Assembly: GCA_046155225.1 (NCBI GenBank)
Contig: JBJXED010000110.1
Span: 1-27,306 of the forward strand
Direction: 5' to 3'
Origin: JAKFVA01 sp046155225
GTDB taxonomy: Bacteria > Pseudomonadota > Gammaproteobacteria > Burkholderiales > Burkholderiaceae_C
DNA length: 27,306 bases
Shown here: positions 6,887-14,528 of the stretch, piece by piece
How positions within the stretch are numbered: the first letter of the stretch is position 1
Layout: each line of letters starts with the position of its first letter
The notes under the pieces: model-generated
What the model saw: the letters and a program-made list of their open reading frames with translations, nothing else
Databases searched by the model: none
Told to the model about the DNA's origin: nothing
Program-made: the position numbers and the translations under genes

Positions 6887-7630
6887 TCAGGACAGCCAGT
6901 TGGCCAGTTCGGCGAGGCTGCCGAGGGTGCCGTCGGCACCTGCCGATTCAGCAGGCTCGCCGTGGTTGTAGCCATAGCGCACCAGCAGCACCGGGCAATC
7001 GGCAGCACGTGCGGCCTGCGCGTCGTTGCTGGAATCGCCCAGCATCAGTGTCTGGCGCGGCAAGCTGCCCAGCGCGGCACAGGTCTCCAGGAGCGGCAGA
7101 GGGTCGGGCTTTTTGCGTGCAAAGCTATCGCCGCCAAATACGTGGCTGAAATACCCGTCCAGCCCTTTTTGCCGCAACAAGGCTTGGGCAAAGGCCAGCG
7201 GCTTGTTCGTCAGGCAGGCCAGCGGTAGGCCGCGTTGCCGCAAGAACGCCAGCCCTTCCAGCGCACCAGGGTACACACTGGCGAAATCGCCATTGAGTTC
7301 GGCGTAATGCCATTGGTAGCGGGAAAAGGCCAGCCCGTACAGGCTGCTGGCCTCAACATCCGCCTTGGATGGCACGGCGTCTACTCCTGATTCAATAGCG
7401 GCAGCGGAAGATTTTACTTTGGCTAGAGCTGAATTCAATACTGAAACGATCAAATTTTCCGATCCCTTGCCGATGTACAGCGCAATCTGCGCTTGCGACA
7501 AGCCGGGCAAGTCCAAGTCGGCCAACATGCGGTTGGTGGCGGCAGCAAAATCGGGCAGCGTGTGAACCAGGGTGCCGTCCAGGTCCAGTACAGCAGCGCG
7601 GATGCCCTCGATGCGCCTGGGCCCTGTCAT
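6887..7630 (-). CDS. gph: Phosphoglycolate phosphatase (HAD superfamily), carrying an in-frame repeat
   Basis: Gph hydrolyses 2-phosphoglycolate to glycolate and belongs to the HAD phosphatases. The 247-residue protein shows motif I LDLDGTLVHTLPDF (Asp16 and Asp18), motif II LTNKP, the lysine region FARKKPDP, and motif IV MLGDSSNDAQAARAA. The frame is open far upstream, but the ATG at 7630 is chosen because homology begins there and it lies 19 bases after the rpe stop. The pairing rpe-gph is common in proteobacteria. Residues about 63-81, in the helical cap after YIGKGSENLIV, are encoded by a dispersed repeat and are rich in Ala and Ser. They make the cap longer than usual. All catalytic motifs remain. 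Confidence 0.93.
   Translation of the reverse strand: MTGPRRIEGIRAAVLDLDGTLVHTLPDFAAATNRMLADLDLPGLSQAQIALYIGKGSENLIVSVLNSALAKVKSSAAAIESGVDAVPSKADVEASSLYGLAFSRYQWHYAELNGDFASVYPGALEGLAFLRQRGLPLACLTNKPLAFAQALLRQKGLDGYFSHVFGGDSFARKKPDPLPLLETCAALGSLPRQTLMLGDSSNDAQAARAADCPVLLVRYGYNHGEPAESAGADGTLGSLAELANWLS
7388..7446 (+). repeat. Dispersed short repeat, copy inside gph (read from the opposite strand)
   Basis: Plus-strand TGATTCAATAGC followed by TACTTTGGCTAGAGCTGAATT matches the thiL, rlmL-type and trpG/trpD copies, with small length differences in the middle. Because gph is on the minus strand, the gene reads the element in the reverse sense compared with thiL and the rlmL-type gene. It encodes roughly S-V-L-N-S-A-L-A-K-V-K-S-S-A-A-A-I-E-S. 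No stop or frameshift results. Confidence 0.72.
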
Positions 7631-7649
7631 GCGGCTGCGTGCAACGGGC

Positions 7650-8357
7650 TCAGGCCGATGCCAGGGCCTGGCGCAACTCGCCGATGGCCACTGCGTAATC
7701 GGGTGCGCCAAAAATGGCGCTGCCGGCGACAAAGGTGTCGGCCCCGGCACAGGCCGCAGCGGCAATCGTGCTGGCTTTGATGCCGCCGTCCACTTCCAGC
7801 CGGATGGCCTTGCCGCAAGCGTCGATGCGGCGGCGCACCGCCTCAATCTTGCGCAGCGAAGCATCGATGAAGCTTTGCCCGCCAAAACCGGGGTTGACAC
7901 TCATGATGAGCACCAGGTCGATGTCATCAATGACCCAGTCCAGCACATCCAGAGGGGCGGCCGGGTTGAACACCAGCCCGACCTGGCAGCCCTTGCCGCG
8001 AATGGCTTGGATACTGCGGTGCACATGCGCACTGGCGTCGGGGTGGAAACTGATGATGTCAGCCCCGGCCTCTGCAAAAGCGGCGGCCAGCGCGTCCACC
8101 GGCTGCACCATCAGGTGCACATCAATCGGCACCGGCTGGCCGCTGGCGCTGGCGCAGAGCGGGCGCAAGGCCTGGCAAACCATCGGGCCAAAAGTCAGGT
8201 TGGGCACGTAATGCATGTCCATCACGTCAAAGTGGATCCAGTCGGCACCGGCATGGATTACGTCCTGCACCTCCTGGCCCAAGCAGGCAAAGTCGGCGGA
8301 CAAAATGGACGGGGCCAGCAACCGGGTTGTCGCAGAAGCAGGAATCAAGGTGCTCAT
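7650..8357 (-). CDS. rpe: Ribulose-phosphate 3-epimerase
   Basis: Rpe interconverts ribulose 5-phosphate and xylulose 5-phosphate in the pentose phosphate and Calvin pathways. The 235-residue TIM barrel has LAPSILSADFACLG, the metal-binding HFDVMD, VPNLTFGP, HLMVQPVD, the signature VLIMSVNPGFGGQSF, and EVDGGIK near the C-terminus. The ATG at 8357 is chosen because the homologous region begins soon after; an upstream in-frame ATG adds 14 unrelated residues. The usual MDNHYVPNLT reads MDMHYVPNLT here, a single unusual substitution next to the active site. gph follows after 19 bases and is probably co-transcribed. apaG diverges upstream with 56 bases between. Confidence 0.96.
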   Translation of the reverse strand: MSTLIPASATTRLLAPSILSADFACLGQEVQDVIHAGADWIHFDVMDMHYVPNLTFGPMVCQALRPLCASASGQPVPIDVHLMVQPVDALAAAFAEAGADIISFHPDASAHVHRSIQAIRGKGCQVGLVFNPAAPLDVLDWVIDDIDLVLIMSVNPGFGGQSFIDASLRKIEAVRRRIDACGKAIRLEVDGGIKASTIAAAACAGADTFVAGSAIFGAPDYAVAIGELRQALASA

Positions 8358-8413
8358 GCAGCTATTTTGCAGCAGCCAGGAAAACCGCCCGCTCAGCACG
8401 CTAGGATATATCC

Positions 8414-8812
8414 ATGCCCAAATACCAATTCAGTGTGCGTGTGGTCGCGCAGTACCTGCCGCAAGAGTCGTCGCCGACGCAAAACGACTATGTTTTTGCC
8501 TACACCGTCACGATAAAAAACACTGGCGACATCCCGGCGCAGCTGATCTCGCGCACCTGGAATGTGAACGACGCCGACGGCCACACCACGAAAATAAAAG
8601 GCTTGGGCGTCGTCGGTGCGCAGCCGCTGCTGCGGCCGGGCGAGTCATTTGAATACACCAGCGGCACCCGCCTGGCCACCGCCACCGGCACCATGCACGG
8701 CAGCTATTTTTGCGTCGCGCAGGACGGCGAGAAATTTGACGCTGAAATCCCGCTGTTTGTGCTCGATGGCCTGAGCGGTACAGCCGGCGGTGATGGCCGC
8801 ACCCTGCACTGA
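8414..8812 (+). CDS. apaG: ApaG domain protein
   Basis: ApaG is a small beta-sandwich protein of debated function, historically linked to Co2+/Mg2+ tolerance and diadenosine tetraphosphate turnover. This 132-residue copy has the family pattern: YVFAYTVTIKNTG, a SRTWNVNDADG turn, the GLGVVGAQPLLRPGESFEYTSG core, and GTMHGSYFCV. The length is normal. AGGA lies seven bases before the start. It stands alone, with rpe divergent upstream and a hairpin-forming gap before the next gene. Confidence 0.93.
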   Translation: MPKYQFSVRVVAQYLPQESSPTQNDYVFAYTVTIKNTGDIPAQLISRTWNVNDADGHTTKIKGLGVVGAQPLLRPGESFEYTSGTRLATATGTMHGSYFCVAQDGEKFDAEIPLFVLDGLSGTAGGDGRTLH

Positions 8813-8826
8813 AGAAGCACGGAAAC

Positions 8827-8850
8827 CGCCGCCCGCGCTGTAGGGCGGCG
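8827..8850 (+). other. GC-rich hairpin between apaG and the Gcr-like gene
   Basis: CGCCGCCC (8827-8834) and GGGCGGCG (8843-8850) form a perfect eight-base-pair stem with an eight-base loop. No T-run follows, so it is not a canonical intrinsic terminator. It may weaken read-through from apaG or stabilise the 3' end. Confidence 0.5.
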
Positions 8851-8891
8851 CCTACATCGGCCGACTTGGCGCGCCGCTAAACTGCCACCAC

Positions 8892-10889
8892 ATGATGCCG
8901 CCCCGGCCAGATCTGGCCGCCCTTTTTGACCACCTCGATTCGCAGGCCGGCTTGGCAGAGCGGCATCTGTGGTGCGTCGCCCTGTTTGCCTGGATCCGCG
9001 GGCCGGGCGATTCAGCCCCGGCGGCGCTGGCGCGGCTGCAACTTTTCCTCGATGCTTTGCAGGCCAACCCCGAGCGTTTGGCGCGCTTTCAGGCGTGGTG
9101 GCAACGCCTGCGCGAAACGCTCGACGCCACCACACTGCTGGCCGATTACGGTTTTGCCCCGCGCAGTGGTTTTTTCAGCGAGTTCAGCGAGCGGCTGCGC
9201 TTGAAACTGTTGCCGGCAACGCCCGAGACCCAGGATGCCGCCGAGCTGTTTTCACTGCTTTTATCGACCAAATTTGACCGCGAATGGCTGGCGTTGATTG
9301 ATCCCGAAACGCTGCAACGCTTGGCCCAGCTGCTCAGCACATCCGGCCTCGTCCACACGCCGGACCCGACGCATTGGCAACACGTGCTGCTGCAAGCCCT
9401 GACGTTTTGTACCAGCCAGGTGCTGGCCACCGGGTTTGCACCTGAGCTGCGCTTGCGGATGAACCACCCCGCCTTGGAGAGCCGGCCCTTTCATGCGCTG
9501 GCAACCGATTTGGCAGCCGTGCAAGCAGCCTTCATACAGTGCCTGGCGGAGGGCGCTGAGCCCGCCCATGACGCCGCCCTGCAAACCGCCGTAGCGCAAT
9601 TCAAAGCCCGCATGGATGCCTGCCGCCAGGCCGCCTCCAGCGTCTACACCCACCTGGACGAACACGGCATTTCAGTCGGGCTGGTGTTTCGCCTGCGCCA
9701 GCTGCGCGAGCGGGTGCTGCGCATCCATGATTTGCTGAGTTGCCTTATCTCAGCGCAAGGCCCCCACCACACGCGCGAGCTGTTGTGCAAGCTCAGCTCC
9801 CTGCAGCACGAGCGCACCAGCCTGCGCGAACTGGTAGCCAGCAACTCGTCGCTGCTGGCCGCCAAAGTGGCCGAGCGCAGCGCCGAAACCGGCGAGCACT
9901 ACATCACCCGCAACCGCACCGAGTACCGCGGCATGCTGCTTAAAGCGGCGGGCGGAGGCGCAGCTACCAGCCTGACCACCTGGCTCAAATTTGTACTGGC
10001 GGGATTGGGGCTGACCGCGTTTTGGGGCGGCGTCTGGGCCGGCGCGATGTATGCCGCCAGCTTTGTCTTCATCCAGCTGATGCACTGGACCTTGGCCACC
10101 AAGCAGCCCGCCATGACCGCGCCCGCGATGGCCGCCAAGGTCAAAGACCTCAGCAGTTTGGCGGCGGTGGAAGCATTCGTTGACGAGGTCACGCACCTGG
10201 TGCGCTCGCAGGTGGCAGCGGTGCTGGGCAATGTGGGGCTGGTGGTGCCGTGTGTGGTGCTGCTGAGCGCAGGGCTGACGCTGCTGCAAGGCGCGCCGAT
10301 GCTGGACGTGGTGCAAGCCCACTATGTGCTGAGCAGCCTGAGCCTGCTCAGCCCCGGTACGCTGCTGTTTGCGGCCTTCACCGGCGTGCTGCTGTTTGCC
10401 TCCAGCCTGATAGCGGGCTGGGCAGAAAACTTTTTTGTGCTGCACCGGCTGGAGTCGGCACTGCGCTACAACCCGCGCATCACCCGCTTGCTGGGCACCC
10501 CGCGCGCCGCGCGCTGGGCACATTTCATCCGGGGCAACATTTCCGGGTTTGCGTCCAATATTTCGCTGGGTTTCATGCTGGGGCTGATTCCGCCAGTGCT
10601 GGCCTTTGTCGGTCTGGGGCTGGATGTGCGCCACGTCACACTTTCGGCGGGCCAGCTCGCTGCCGCGCTGGCGGCTTTGGGCTGGGAGGCCTGGCGCCAA
10701 CCCGAAGTGTGGTGGTGCGTGGCCGCGATTCCGCTGATTGGCATGCTGAATTTGAGTGTCAGCTTCTACCTCGCCTTCCGGCTCGCGCTGCAAGCCCACA
10801 ACGTCAGCCGGGTTGACCGCCAGCGCATCCGCAGCGCGCTGTGGGCACGCTGGCGCAGCGACCCGCGCTGCTTTTTTCTGCCGTCCTGA
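8892..10889 (+). CDS. Gcr-family membrane protein (annotated in databases as site-specific recombinase)
   Basis: A 665-residue protein. The first 350 residues are mostly helical and soluble. The C-terminal half has about six hydrophobic segments, for example FVLAGLGLTAFWGGVWAGAM, VGLVVPCVVLLSAGLTLL, LLFAAFTGVLLFASSLIAG, LGFMLGLIPPVLAFVGLGL and VWWCVAAIPLIGMLNLSVSF. It resembles the Gcr family first described in Neisseria, to which the label site-specific recombinase is attached. I see no tyrosine- or serine-recombinase catalytic motif. A conserved motif NFFVLHRLESALRYNPRI lies between membrane segments. A role at the inner membrane is more plausible than DNA recombination. No ribosome-binding site is obvious; the second codon is also ATG. 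thiL starts 11 bases downstream. Confidence 0.82.
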   Translation: MMPPRPDLAALFDHLDSQAGLAERHLWCVALFAWIRGPGDSAPAALARLQLFLDALQANPERLARFQAWWQRLRETLDATTLLADYGFAPRSGFFSEFSERLRLKLLPATPETQDAAELFSLLLSTKFDREWLALIDPETLQRLAQLLSTSGLVHTPDPTHWQHVLLQALTFCTSQVLATGFAPELRLRMNHPALESRPFHALATDLAAVQAAFIQCLAEGAEPAHDAALQTAVAQFKARMDACRQAASSVYTHLDEHGISVGLVFRLRQLRERVLRIHDLLSCLISAQGPHHTRELLCKLSSLQHERTSLRELVASNSSLLAAKVAERSAETGEHYITRNRTEYRGMLLKAAGGGAATSLTTWLKFVLAGLGLTAFWGGVWAGAMYAASFVFIQLMHWTLATKQPAMTAPAMAAKVKDLSSLAAVEAFVDEVTHLVRSQVAAVLGNVGLVVPCVVLLSAGLTLLQGAPMLDVVQAHYVLSSLSLLSPGTLLFAAFTGVLLFASSLIAGWAENFFVLHRLESALRYNPRITRLLGTPRAARWAHFIRGNISGFASNISLGFMLGLIPPVLAFVGLGLDVRHVTLSAGQLAAALAALGWEAWRQPEVWWCVAAIPLIGMLNLSVSFYLAFRLALQAHNVSRVDRQRIRSALWARWRSDPRCFFLPS

Positions 10890-10900
10890 GGGCACCCGCG

Positions 10901-11899
10901 ATGGCCAATGGCATAGGCGAGTTTGACCTGATCGAGCGCTATTTCAAACGCCGCCAAACTGCGGGTGTGGGTGTGGTGCTGGGCATTGGCGACGACTGCG
11001 CCGTGCTGCAGCCCGGCCCTGGCATGCAACTGGCCGTCTCCAGCGACATGCTGGTCGAAGGCCGGCATTTTTTGCCAACGGTTGATCCCTTCAAGCTGGG
11101 CCACAAGGCGCTCGCGGTCAACCTCAGCGACCTGGCCGCTTGCGGTGCGAGGCCGCTGGCATTCACACTGGCACTGGCGCTGCCGCAGATTGACGAAGCC
11201 TGGCTTGAGGGCTTCTCGCACGGCCTGCTGGCACTGGCGGACCTGCACGGCTGCACGCTGGTCGGCGGTGACACCACGCGCGGACCGCTCACTGTCTGCA
11301 TTACCGTGCTGGGCGAAGTGCCTGCGGGCCTTACGCTGCGACGCGGCGGCGCGGCGGTGGGCGACGATATTTACGTCAGCGGCACCTTGGGCGATGCACG
11401 GCTGGCGCTGGAAGTCTTTCGCGGCACGCTCGAATTGCCCGCCACGCAGTTTGCGCTGGCGCGCGCCCGCATGGAGCAGCCCACGCCCAGAGTCGCGCTG
11501 GGCCAGGCTTTGCGCGGCATCGCCAATGCAGCAATTGATGTCAGCGACGGTCTGCTCGGTGACCTCGGTCACCTGCTGCACGCCAGCGGCGTGGGCGCGC
11601 AGATCGACACCTCGGTTGCAATGAATTTAATAGCAATACCGGCAAGCGATACCTTGGCTATAGGTCAATATGATGCCAAAAAACAGCTGGAATTCGTGCT
11701 GGCGGGCGGTGACGACTATGAACTGGCTTTCACCGCGCCGCCGCACGCCAGGGGCGCGGTGCAGGCTGCTGCTGCGGCCAGTGACACGGTGGTCACACGC
11801 ATCGGCTGCACCCGTGCCGCGCCGGGCGTGGAGCTGCACAATGCACAGGGGCAGGTGCAGCATTTGCGCTACGCCTCGTTTGACCATTTCAAAACTTAG
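10901..11899 (+). CDS. thiL: Thiamine-monophosphate kinase, carrying an in-frame repeat
   Basis: ThiL phosphorylates thiamine monophosphate to the active cofactor thiamine pyrophosphate. The 332-residue protein begins MANGIGEFDLIERYF. It shows the metal and nucleotide motifs GIGDDCAVL, SSDMLVEGRHF, KALAVNLSDLAACGA, VGGDTTRG, AAIDVSDGL and AGGDDYELAF. The ATG at 10901 is chosen by homology, since the frame is open further upstream into the preceding gene. Residues about 240-258, just before the conserved LAGGDDYEL, are encoded by a dispersed repeat and read A-M-N-L-I-A-I-P-A-S-D-T-L-A-I-G. Relatives have a short variable loop here. The pairing with pgpA downstream is typical of proteobacteria. 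Confidence 0.96.
   Translation: MANGIGEFDLIERYFKRRQTAGVGVVLGIGDDCAVLQPGPGMQLAVSSDMLVEGRHFLPTVDPFKLGHKALAVNLSDLAACGARPLAFTLALALPQIDEAWLEGFSHGLLALADLHGCTLVGGDTTRGPLTVCITVLGEVPAGLTLRRGGAAVGDDIYVSGTLGDARLALEVFRGTLELPATQFALARARMEQPTPRVALGQALRGIANAAIDVSDGLLGDLGHLLHASGVGAQIDTSVAMNLIAIPASDTLAIGQYDAKKQLEFVLAGGDDYELAFTAPPHARGAVQAAAAASDTVVTRIGCTRAAPGVELHNAQGQVQHLRYASFDHFKT
11618..11674 (+). repeat. Dispersed short repeat, copy inside thiL
   Basis: The segment begins GCAATGAATTTAATAGC and contains AATACCGGCA and ACCTTGGCTATAGG. It is AT-rich in a GC-rich gene and aligns base for base without gaps to the trpG/trpD copy (33 of 45) and the rlmL-type copy (29 of 45). Its reading frame is the same as in the rlmL-type gene, so the encoded peptides are also similar. 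Confidence 0.8.
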
Positions 11900-11925
11900 G
11901 CCCCATTCACCTGCCGCCACGCGAC

Positions 11926-12507
11926 ATGAGCCAGTCTGCCCCTATCGATTTGCCGCTGACCGCGTCACCCGCAGAGGACGCTCCGGCAACAATGCCTGCC
12001 AGCGGCAGTGTGCGTTTTTTGCTGCGCCACGCCGCACATCTCATTGCCCTGGGTTTTGGCAGCGGCCTGAGCCCGCTGGCACCCGGCACGGTGGGTACGC
12101 TATGGGGCTGGCTGTCGTATGGGGCCATGCAGTTGTGGCTGAGTCCCAGCCAAATCGGCTGGGTCATAGCGGCGTCTTTGTTGCTCGGCTGGTGGGCTTG
12201 CACGGCCACCGCACGGCACCTGAAAGTGGCCGACCCTGGCTGCATCGTGTGGGACGAAATCGTCGCCTTCTGGCTGATTTTGTGGGTCTTCATGCCCGCC
12301 AGTTTTTGGGGCCAGCTCGCAGCGTTTGCAGTGTTTCGTTACTTTGACGCCGCCAAACCCGGCCCGGTGGCCTGGGCCGACCGGCAATTCAAAGGTTTGG
12401 GCTGGCGCGGCGGCTTCGGCATCTTGTGGGACGACCTGGTCGCCGCCGCCTGTACCCTGCTGGTGCTCGCCTTGGGCGTGTCGGTGCTGGCGGGGTGGAG
12501 CCGATGA
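11926..12507 (+). CDS. pgpA: Phosphatidylglycerophosphatase A
   Basis: PgpA dephosphorylates phosphatidylglycerol phosphate to phosphatidylglycerol at the inner membrane. The 193-residue protein carries the family motif GFGSGLSPLAPGTVGTLWGW, followed by hydrophobic segments, then DPGCIVWDEIVAFW (acidic active-site region) and a late GFGILWDDLVAA motif. Its N-terminal 25 residues are low-complexity (Pro, Ala, Ser) and the start could be slightly later. It is 26 bases from thiL and overlaps pncC by four bases (ATGA). The set thiL-pgpA-pncC is probably one transcription unit. Confidence 0.95.
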   Translation: MSQSAPIDLPLTASPAEDAPATMPASGSVRFLLRHAAHLIALGFGSGLSPLAPGTVGTLWGWLSYGAMQLWLSPSQIGWVIAASLLLGWWACTATARHLKVADPGCIVWDEIVAFWLILWVFMPASFWGQLAAFAVFRYFDAAKPGPVAWADRQFKGLGWRGGFGILWDDLVAAACTLLVLALGVSVLAGWSR

Positions 12508-12998
12508 AGCCAACGCAGACGGGCCGCTTGGTCGCGCAGATTGCCGACACCTTGCAGCAAAAGCGCTGGCGGCTGGCCACCGCCGAGAGCTGCACCGGCG
12601 GCATGGTAGCTGCCGCATGCACCGATCTGGCAGGCTCCAGCGCCTGGTTTGAGCGCGGCTTTGTCACTTATTCCAATGCGGCCAAAACCGATCTGCTCGG
12701 CGTTAGCGCCGCCCTGCTTGACGCTCATGGCGCGGTGAGCGAGGCGGTGGTGCGTGCCATGGCAGAAGGGGCATTGGCACATGCGCAAGCAGAAGTCAGC
12801 CTGGCCGTGACGGGCATTGCCGGGCCGGGCGGCGGCAGCGCAGCCAAACCGGTGGGCACGGTTTGGCTGGCCTGGTGTGTGGCGGGGCAAACCCACAGCG
12901 CCAACCACTGGTTCGCGGGCGACCGCCACGCCGTACGCGCAGCGACAGCCGCCTGCGCATTGCAAGGCCTGCGCGATTTGCTGGCACCAAGTTCCTAG
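12504..12998 (+). CDS. pncC: Nicotinamide-nucleotide amidohydrolase (CinA C-terminal type)
   Basis: PncC deamidates nicotinamide mononucleotide to nicotinate mononucleotide in NAD recycling. The 164-residue protein is the stand-alone CinA C-terminal domain. It shows ATAESCTGG (residues 25-33), then GFVTYSNAAKTDLLGV with the likely catalytic Tyr56 and Lys61, GAVSEAVVRAMAEGA, and VTGIAGPGGGSAAKPVGTVW. The ATG overlaps the pgpA stop as ATGA, which fixes the start and implies translational coupling. No N-terminal MoaB-like domain is present, so it is the short bacterial form. Confidence 0.95.
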   Translation: MKPTQTGRLVAQIADTLQQKRWRLATAESCTGGMVAAACTDLAGSSAWFERGFVTYSNAAKTDLLGVSAALLDAHGAVSEAVVRAMAEGALAHAQAEVSLAVTGIAGPGGGSAAKPVGTVWLAWCVAGQTHSANHWFAGDRHAVRAATAACALQGLRDLLAPSS

Positions 12999-13003
12999 CC
13001 TAA

Positions 13004-13058
13004 GCGGGCGGCTGCGTGTACGATTTGCACGCTTACATAGACTAACAATTTCGCCCGC
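13004..13058 (+). other. Nested inverted repeats in the leader of the NTF2-like gene
   Basis: GCGGGCG (13004-13010) and CGCCCGC (13052-13058) are exact inverted copies 41 bases apart. Between them GCGTG (13014-13018) and CACGC (13028-13032) form a second small stem. The start codon of the next gene follows ten bases later without a recognisable ribosome-binding site. The fold could end transcription of pncC or affect translation of the downstream gene; this is inference. Confidence 0.45.
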
Positions 13059-13067
13059 GCACCCACC

Positions 13068-13607
13068 ATGCTTGCCAACACCAACACCATTGCCCGCCTC
13101 TACAACGCCTTTGCCCGGCTCGATGCCGCCGAGATGGCGCAGTGCTATGCACCCGAGGCGCAGTTCGACGACCCGGCGTTTTCGCTACAAGGCCGCGAAG
13201 CCATCGGCGGCATGTGGGGCATGCTGTGCGGTGCCACGCAAGCCAGCATCCAGAAACACGGCCCCGAGGTCTGGCGGCTGGACTTCAGCGGCGTGCAGGC
13301 CGACAGCCGCAGCGGCCGCGCCCATTGGGAAGCGCACTACCGTTTCAGCAGCACGGGGCGCAAGGTGCACAACATCATTGACGCCGAGTTTGTATTCAAC
13401 GCACAGCACCTGATTACGCGCCATCAGGACACTTTCAGTTTTTGGCGCTGGGCACGCCAGGCGCTGGGTGTGCCGGGCCTGCTGCTCGGCTGGAGCCCGA
13501 TGCTGCGCAGCCAGGTGCGGGCCACGGCCGCAAGCAACCTGCGCAAGTTCATGGCCAAGCGCGCAGGCAGCGCTGCGCCTGCAAACGGCACAGGGGCCAA
13601 GCCATGA
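13068..13607 (+). CDS. NTF2-like (SnoaL-type) protein
   Basis: A 179-residue cytosolic protein with the small cone-shaped NTF2/SnoaL fold pattern: an N-terminal helix IARLYNAFARLDAAEMAQCYAPEAQFDDPAF, then GREAIGGMWGML, and beta strands ending DAEFVFNAQHLITRHQDTFSFWRW. It has an unusual 40-residue C-terminal extension rich in Arg and Ala. The family includes isomerases, ester-cleaving enzymes and binding proteins, so no substrate can be named. Its stop overlaps the start of the dehalogenase-like gene (ATGA), so the two proteins are translationally coupled and probably act together. Confidence 0.82.
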   Translation: MLANTNTIARLYNAFARLDAAEMAQCYAPEAQFDDPAFSLQGREAIGGMWGMLCGATQASIQKHGPEVWRLDFSGVQADSRSGRAHWEAHYRFSSTGRKVHNIIDAEFVFNAQHLITRHQDTFSFWRWARQALGVPGLLLGWSPMLRSQVRATAASNLRKFMAKRAGSAAPANGTGAKP

Positions 13608-14509
13608 GCTGGTTTGAAAGTTTTACGGCGCAGCGGATGGCGGTCAACGGCTCCGATGTGTTTGTCCGCACGGGCGGTAACCCGGCCAAGCCCGCGCTGA
13701 TGCTGCTGCACGGTTTTCCGCAAACGCATGCGATGTGGCAGCGGGTCGCACGGGCTTTGCGCGAAGACTATTTCCTAGTGCTGCCCGACCTGCGCGGCTA
13801 TGGCGACTCGGCCAAACCCCCAGGCCTGCCCGACCACAGCAACTACAGCAAACGCGCCATGGCGCACGACCTGGTGCTGCTGATGGAAGCGCTGGACCGC
13901 CCGCAGTTTGGCCTGTGCGGCCATGACCGCGGCGGCCGCGTGGCACACCGGCTGGCGCTGGACCATGCCGAGCGCGTCACCAAGCTGTGCCTGATTGACA
14001 TTGCACCGACGCTGGACATGTACAACAACACCACGATGGCGTTTGCGCAGGCGTACTACCACTGGTTCCACATGATCCAGCCCTCACCGCTACCCGAAAT
14101 CATGATGGGGGCGCATAACGCCGAGACGGCGCTGTCGTATTTGCACGCCAAGCTCGGCGGCTGGGGCAGTGACGGCCTGGACTTTATCGAGCCGCTGGCG
14201 CTGGCCGAGTACGAACGGTGCTTTTGCAATGCCGACACCCTCCACGCCGTGTGCGAGGACTACCGTGCCAGCGCCAGCGTCGATTTGGAGCACGACCAGC
14301 GCTCGCGCGAGCGCGGCCACAAAATCAGCTGTGACCTGCTCATCCTGTGGGGCAACCGCGGCGTGGTGCAGCGCCTGTTCAAGCCGCTGGAGTTGTGGCA
14401 GGCGCAGTGCGGCCTGCCGGTGCTGGGCCAGCTGATGCCGGCAGGCCACTTCATACCCGAGGAATTGCCCGAAGCCACCGCACTGGCTTTGCAGCAGTTT
14501 TTCCGCTAA
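13604..14509 (+). CDS. Fluoroacetate/haloacetate dehalogenase-like alpha/beta hydrolase
   Basis: A 301-residue alpha/beta hydrolase whose motifs match the haloacetate dehalogenases (DehH1, FAcD), which convert fluoroacetate or chloroacetate to glycolate and halide. It has the oxyanion motif LLHGFPQTHAMW and DLRGYGDSAKP. The nucleophile elbow is GHDRGGR, with Asp108, Arg109 and Arg112. Asp132 sits in LIDIAPT, halide-pocket His153-Trp154 in YYHWF, Tyr220 in CEDYRA, and catalytic His282 in AGHFIPEE. Asp108, Arg109, Arg112, Asp132, His153 and Trp154 all fall at a constant offset from the Rhodopseudomonas enzyme as I remember its numbering. The start is fixed by the ATGA overlap with the NTF2-like gene. 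Related hydrolases of other function (epoxide hydrolases) usually lack the His-Trp pair. Substrate remains inference. Confidence 0.85.
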   Translation: MSWFESFTAQRMAVNGSDVFVRTGGNPAKPALMLLHGFPQTHAMWQRVARALREDYFLVLPDLRGYGDSAKPPGLPDHSNYSKRAMAHDLVLLMEALDRPQFGLCGHDRGGRVAHRLALDHAERVTKLCLIDIAPTLDMYNNTTMAFAQAYYHWFHMIQPSPLPEIMMGAHNAETALSYLHAKLGGWGSDGLDFIEPLALAEYERCFCNADTLHAVCEDYRASASVDLEHDQRSRERGHKISCDLLILWGNRGVVQRLFKPLELWQAQCGLPVLGQLMPAGHFIPEELPEATALALQQFFR

Positions 14510-14528
14510 CCCTGCAGGCCCAACTTTT

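Noticed and set aside
7631..7900. N-terminal extension of Gph by 90 codons
   Set aside because: The extra sequence overlaps rpe, has no homology to the family, and the HAD motif starts right after the ATG at 7630.
8892..10889. Mobile element or integrase based on the recombinase name
   Set aside because: No attachment site, inverted repeats or catalytic recombinase motif; flanked by ordinary chromosomal genes.
9750..10895. A 381-codon minus-strand open frame antisense to the Gcr-like gene
   Set aside because: Its composition (Gln, His, Arg, Ala) is typical of reverse-frame translation and it has no recognisable motif.
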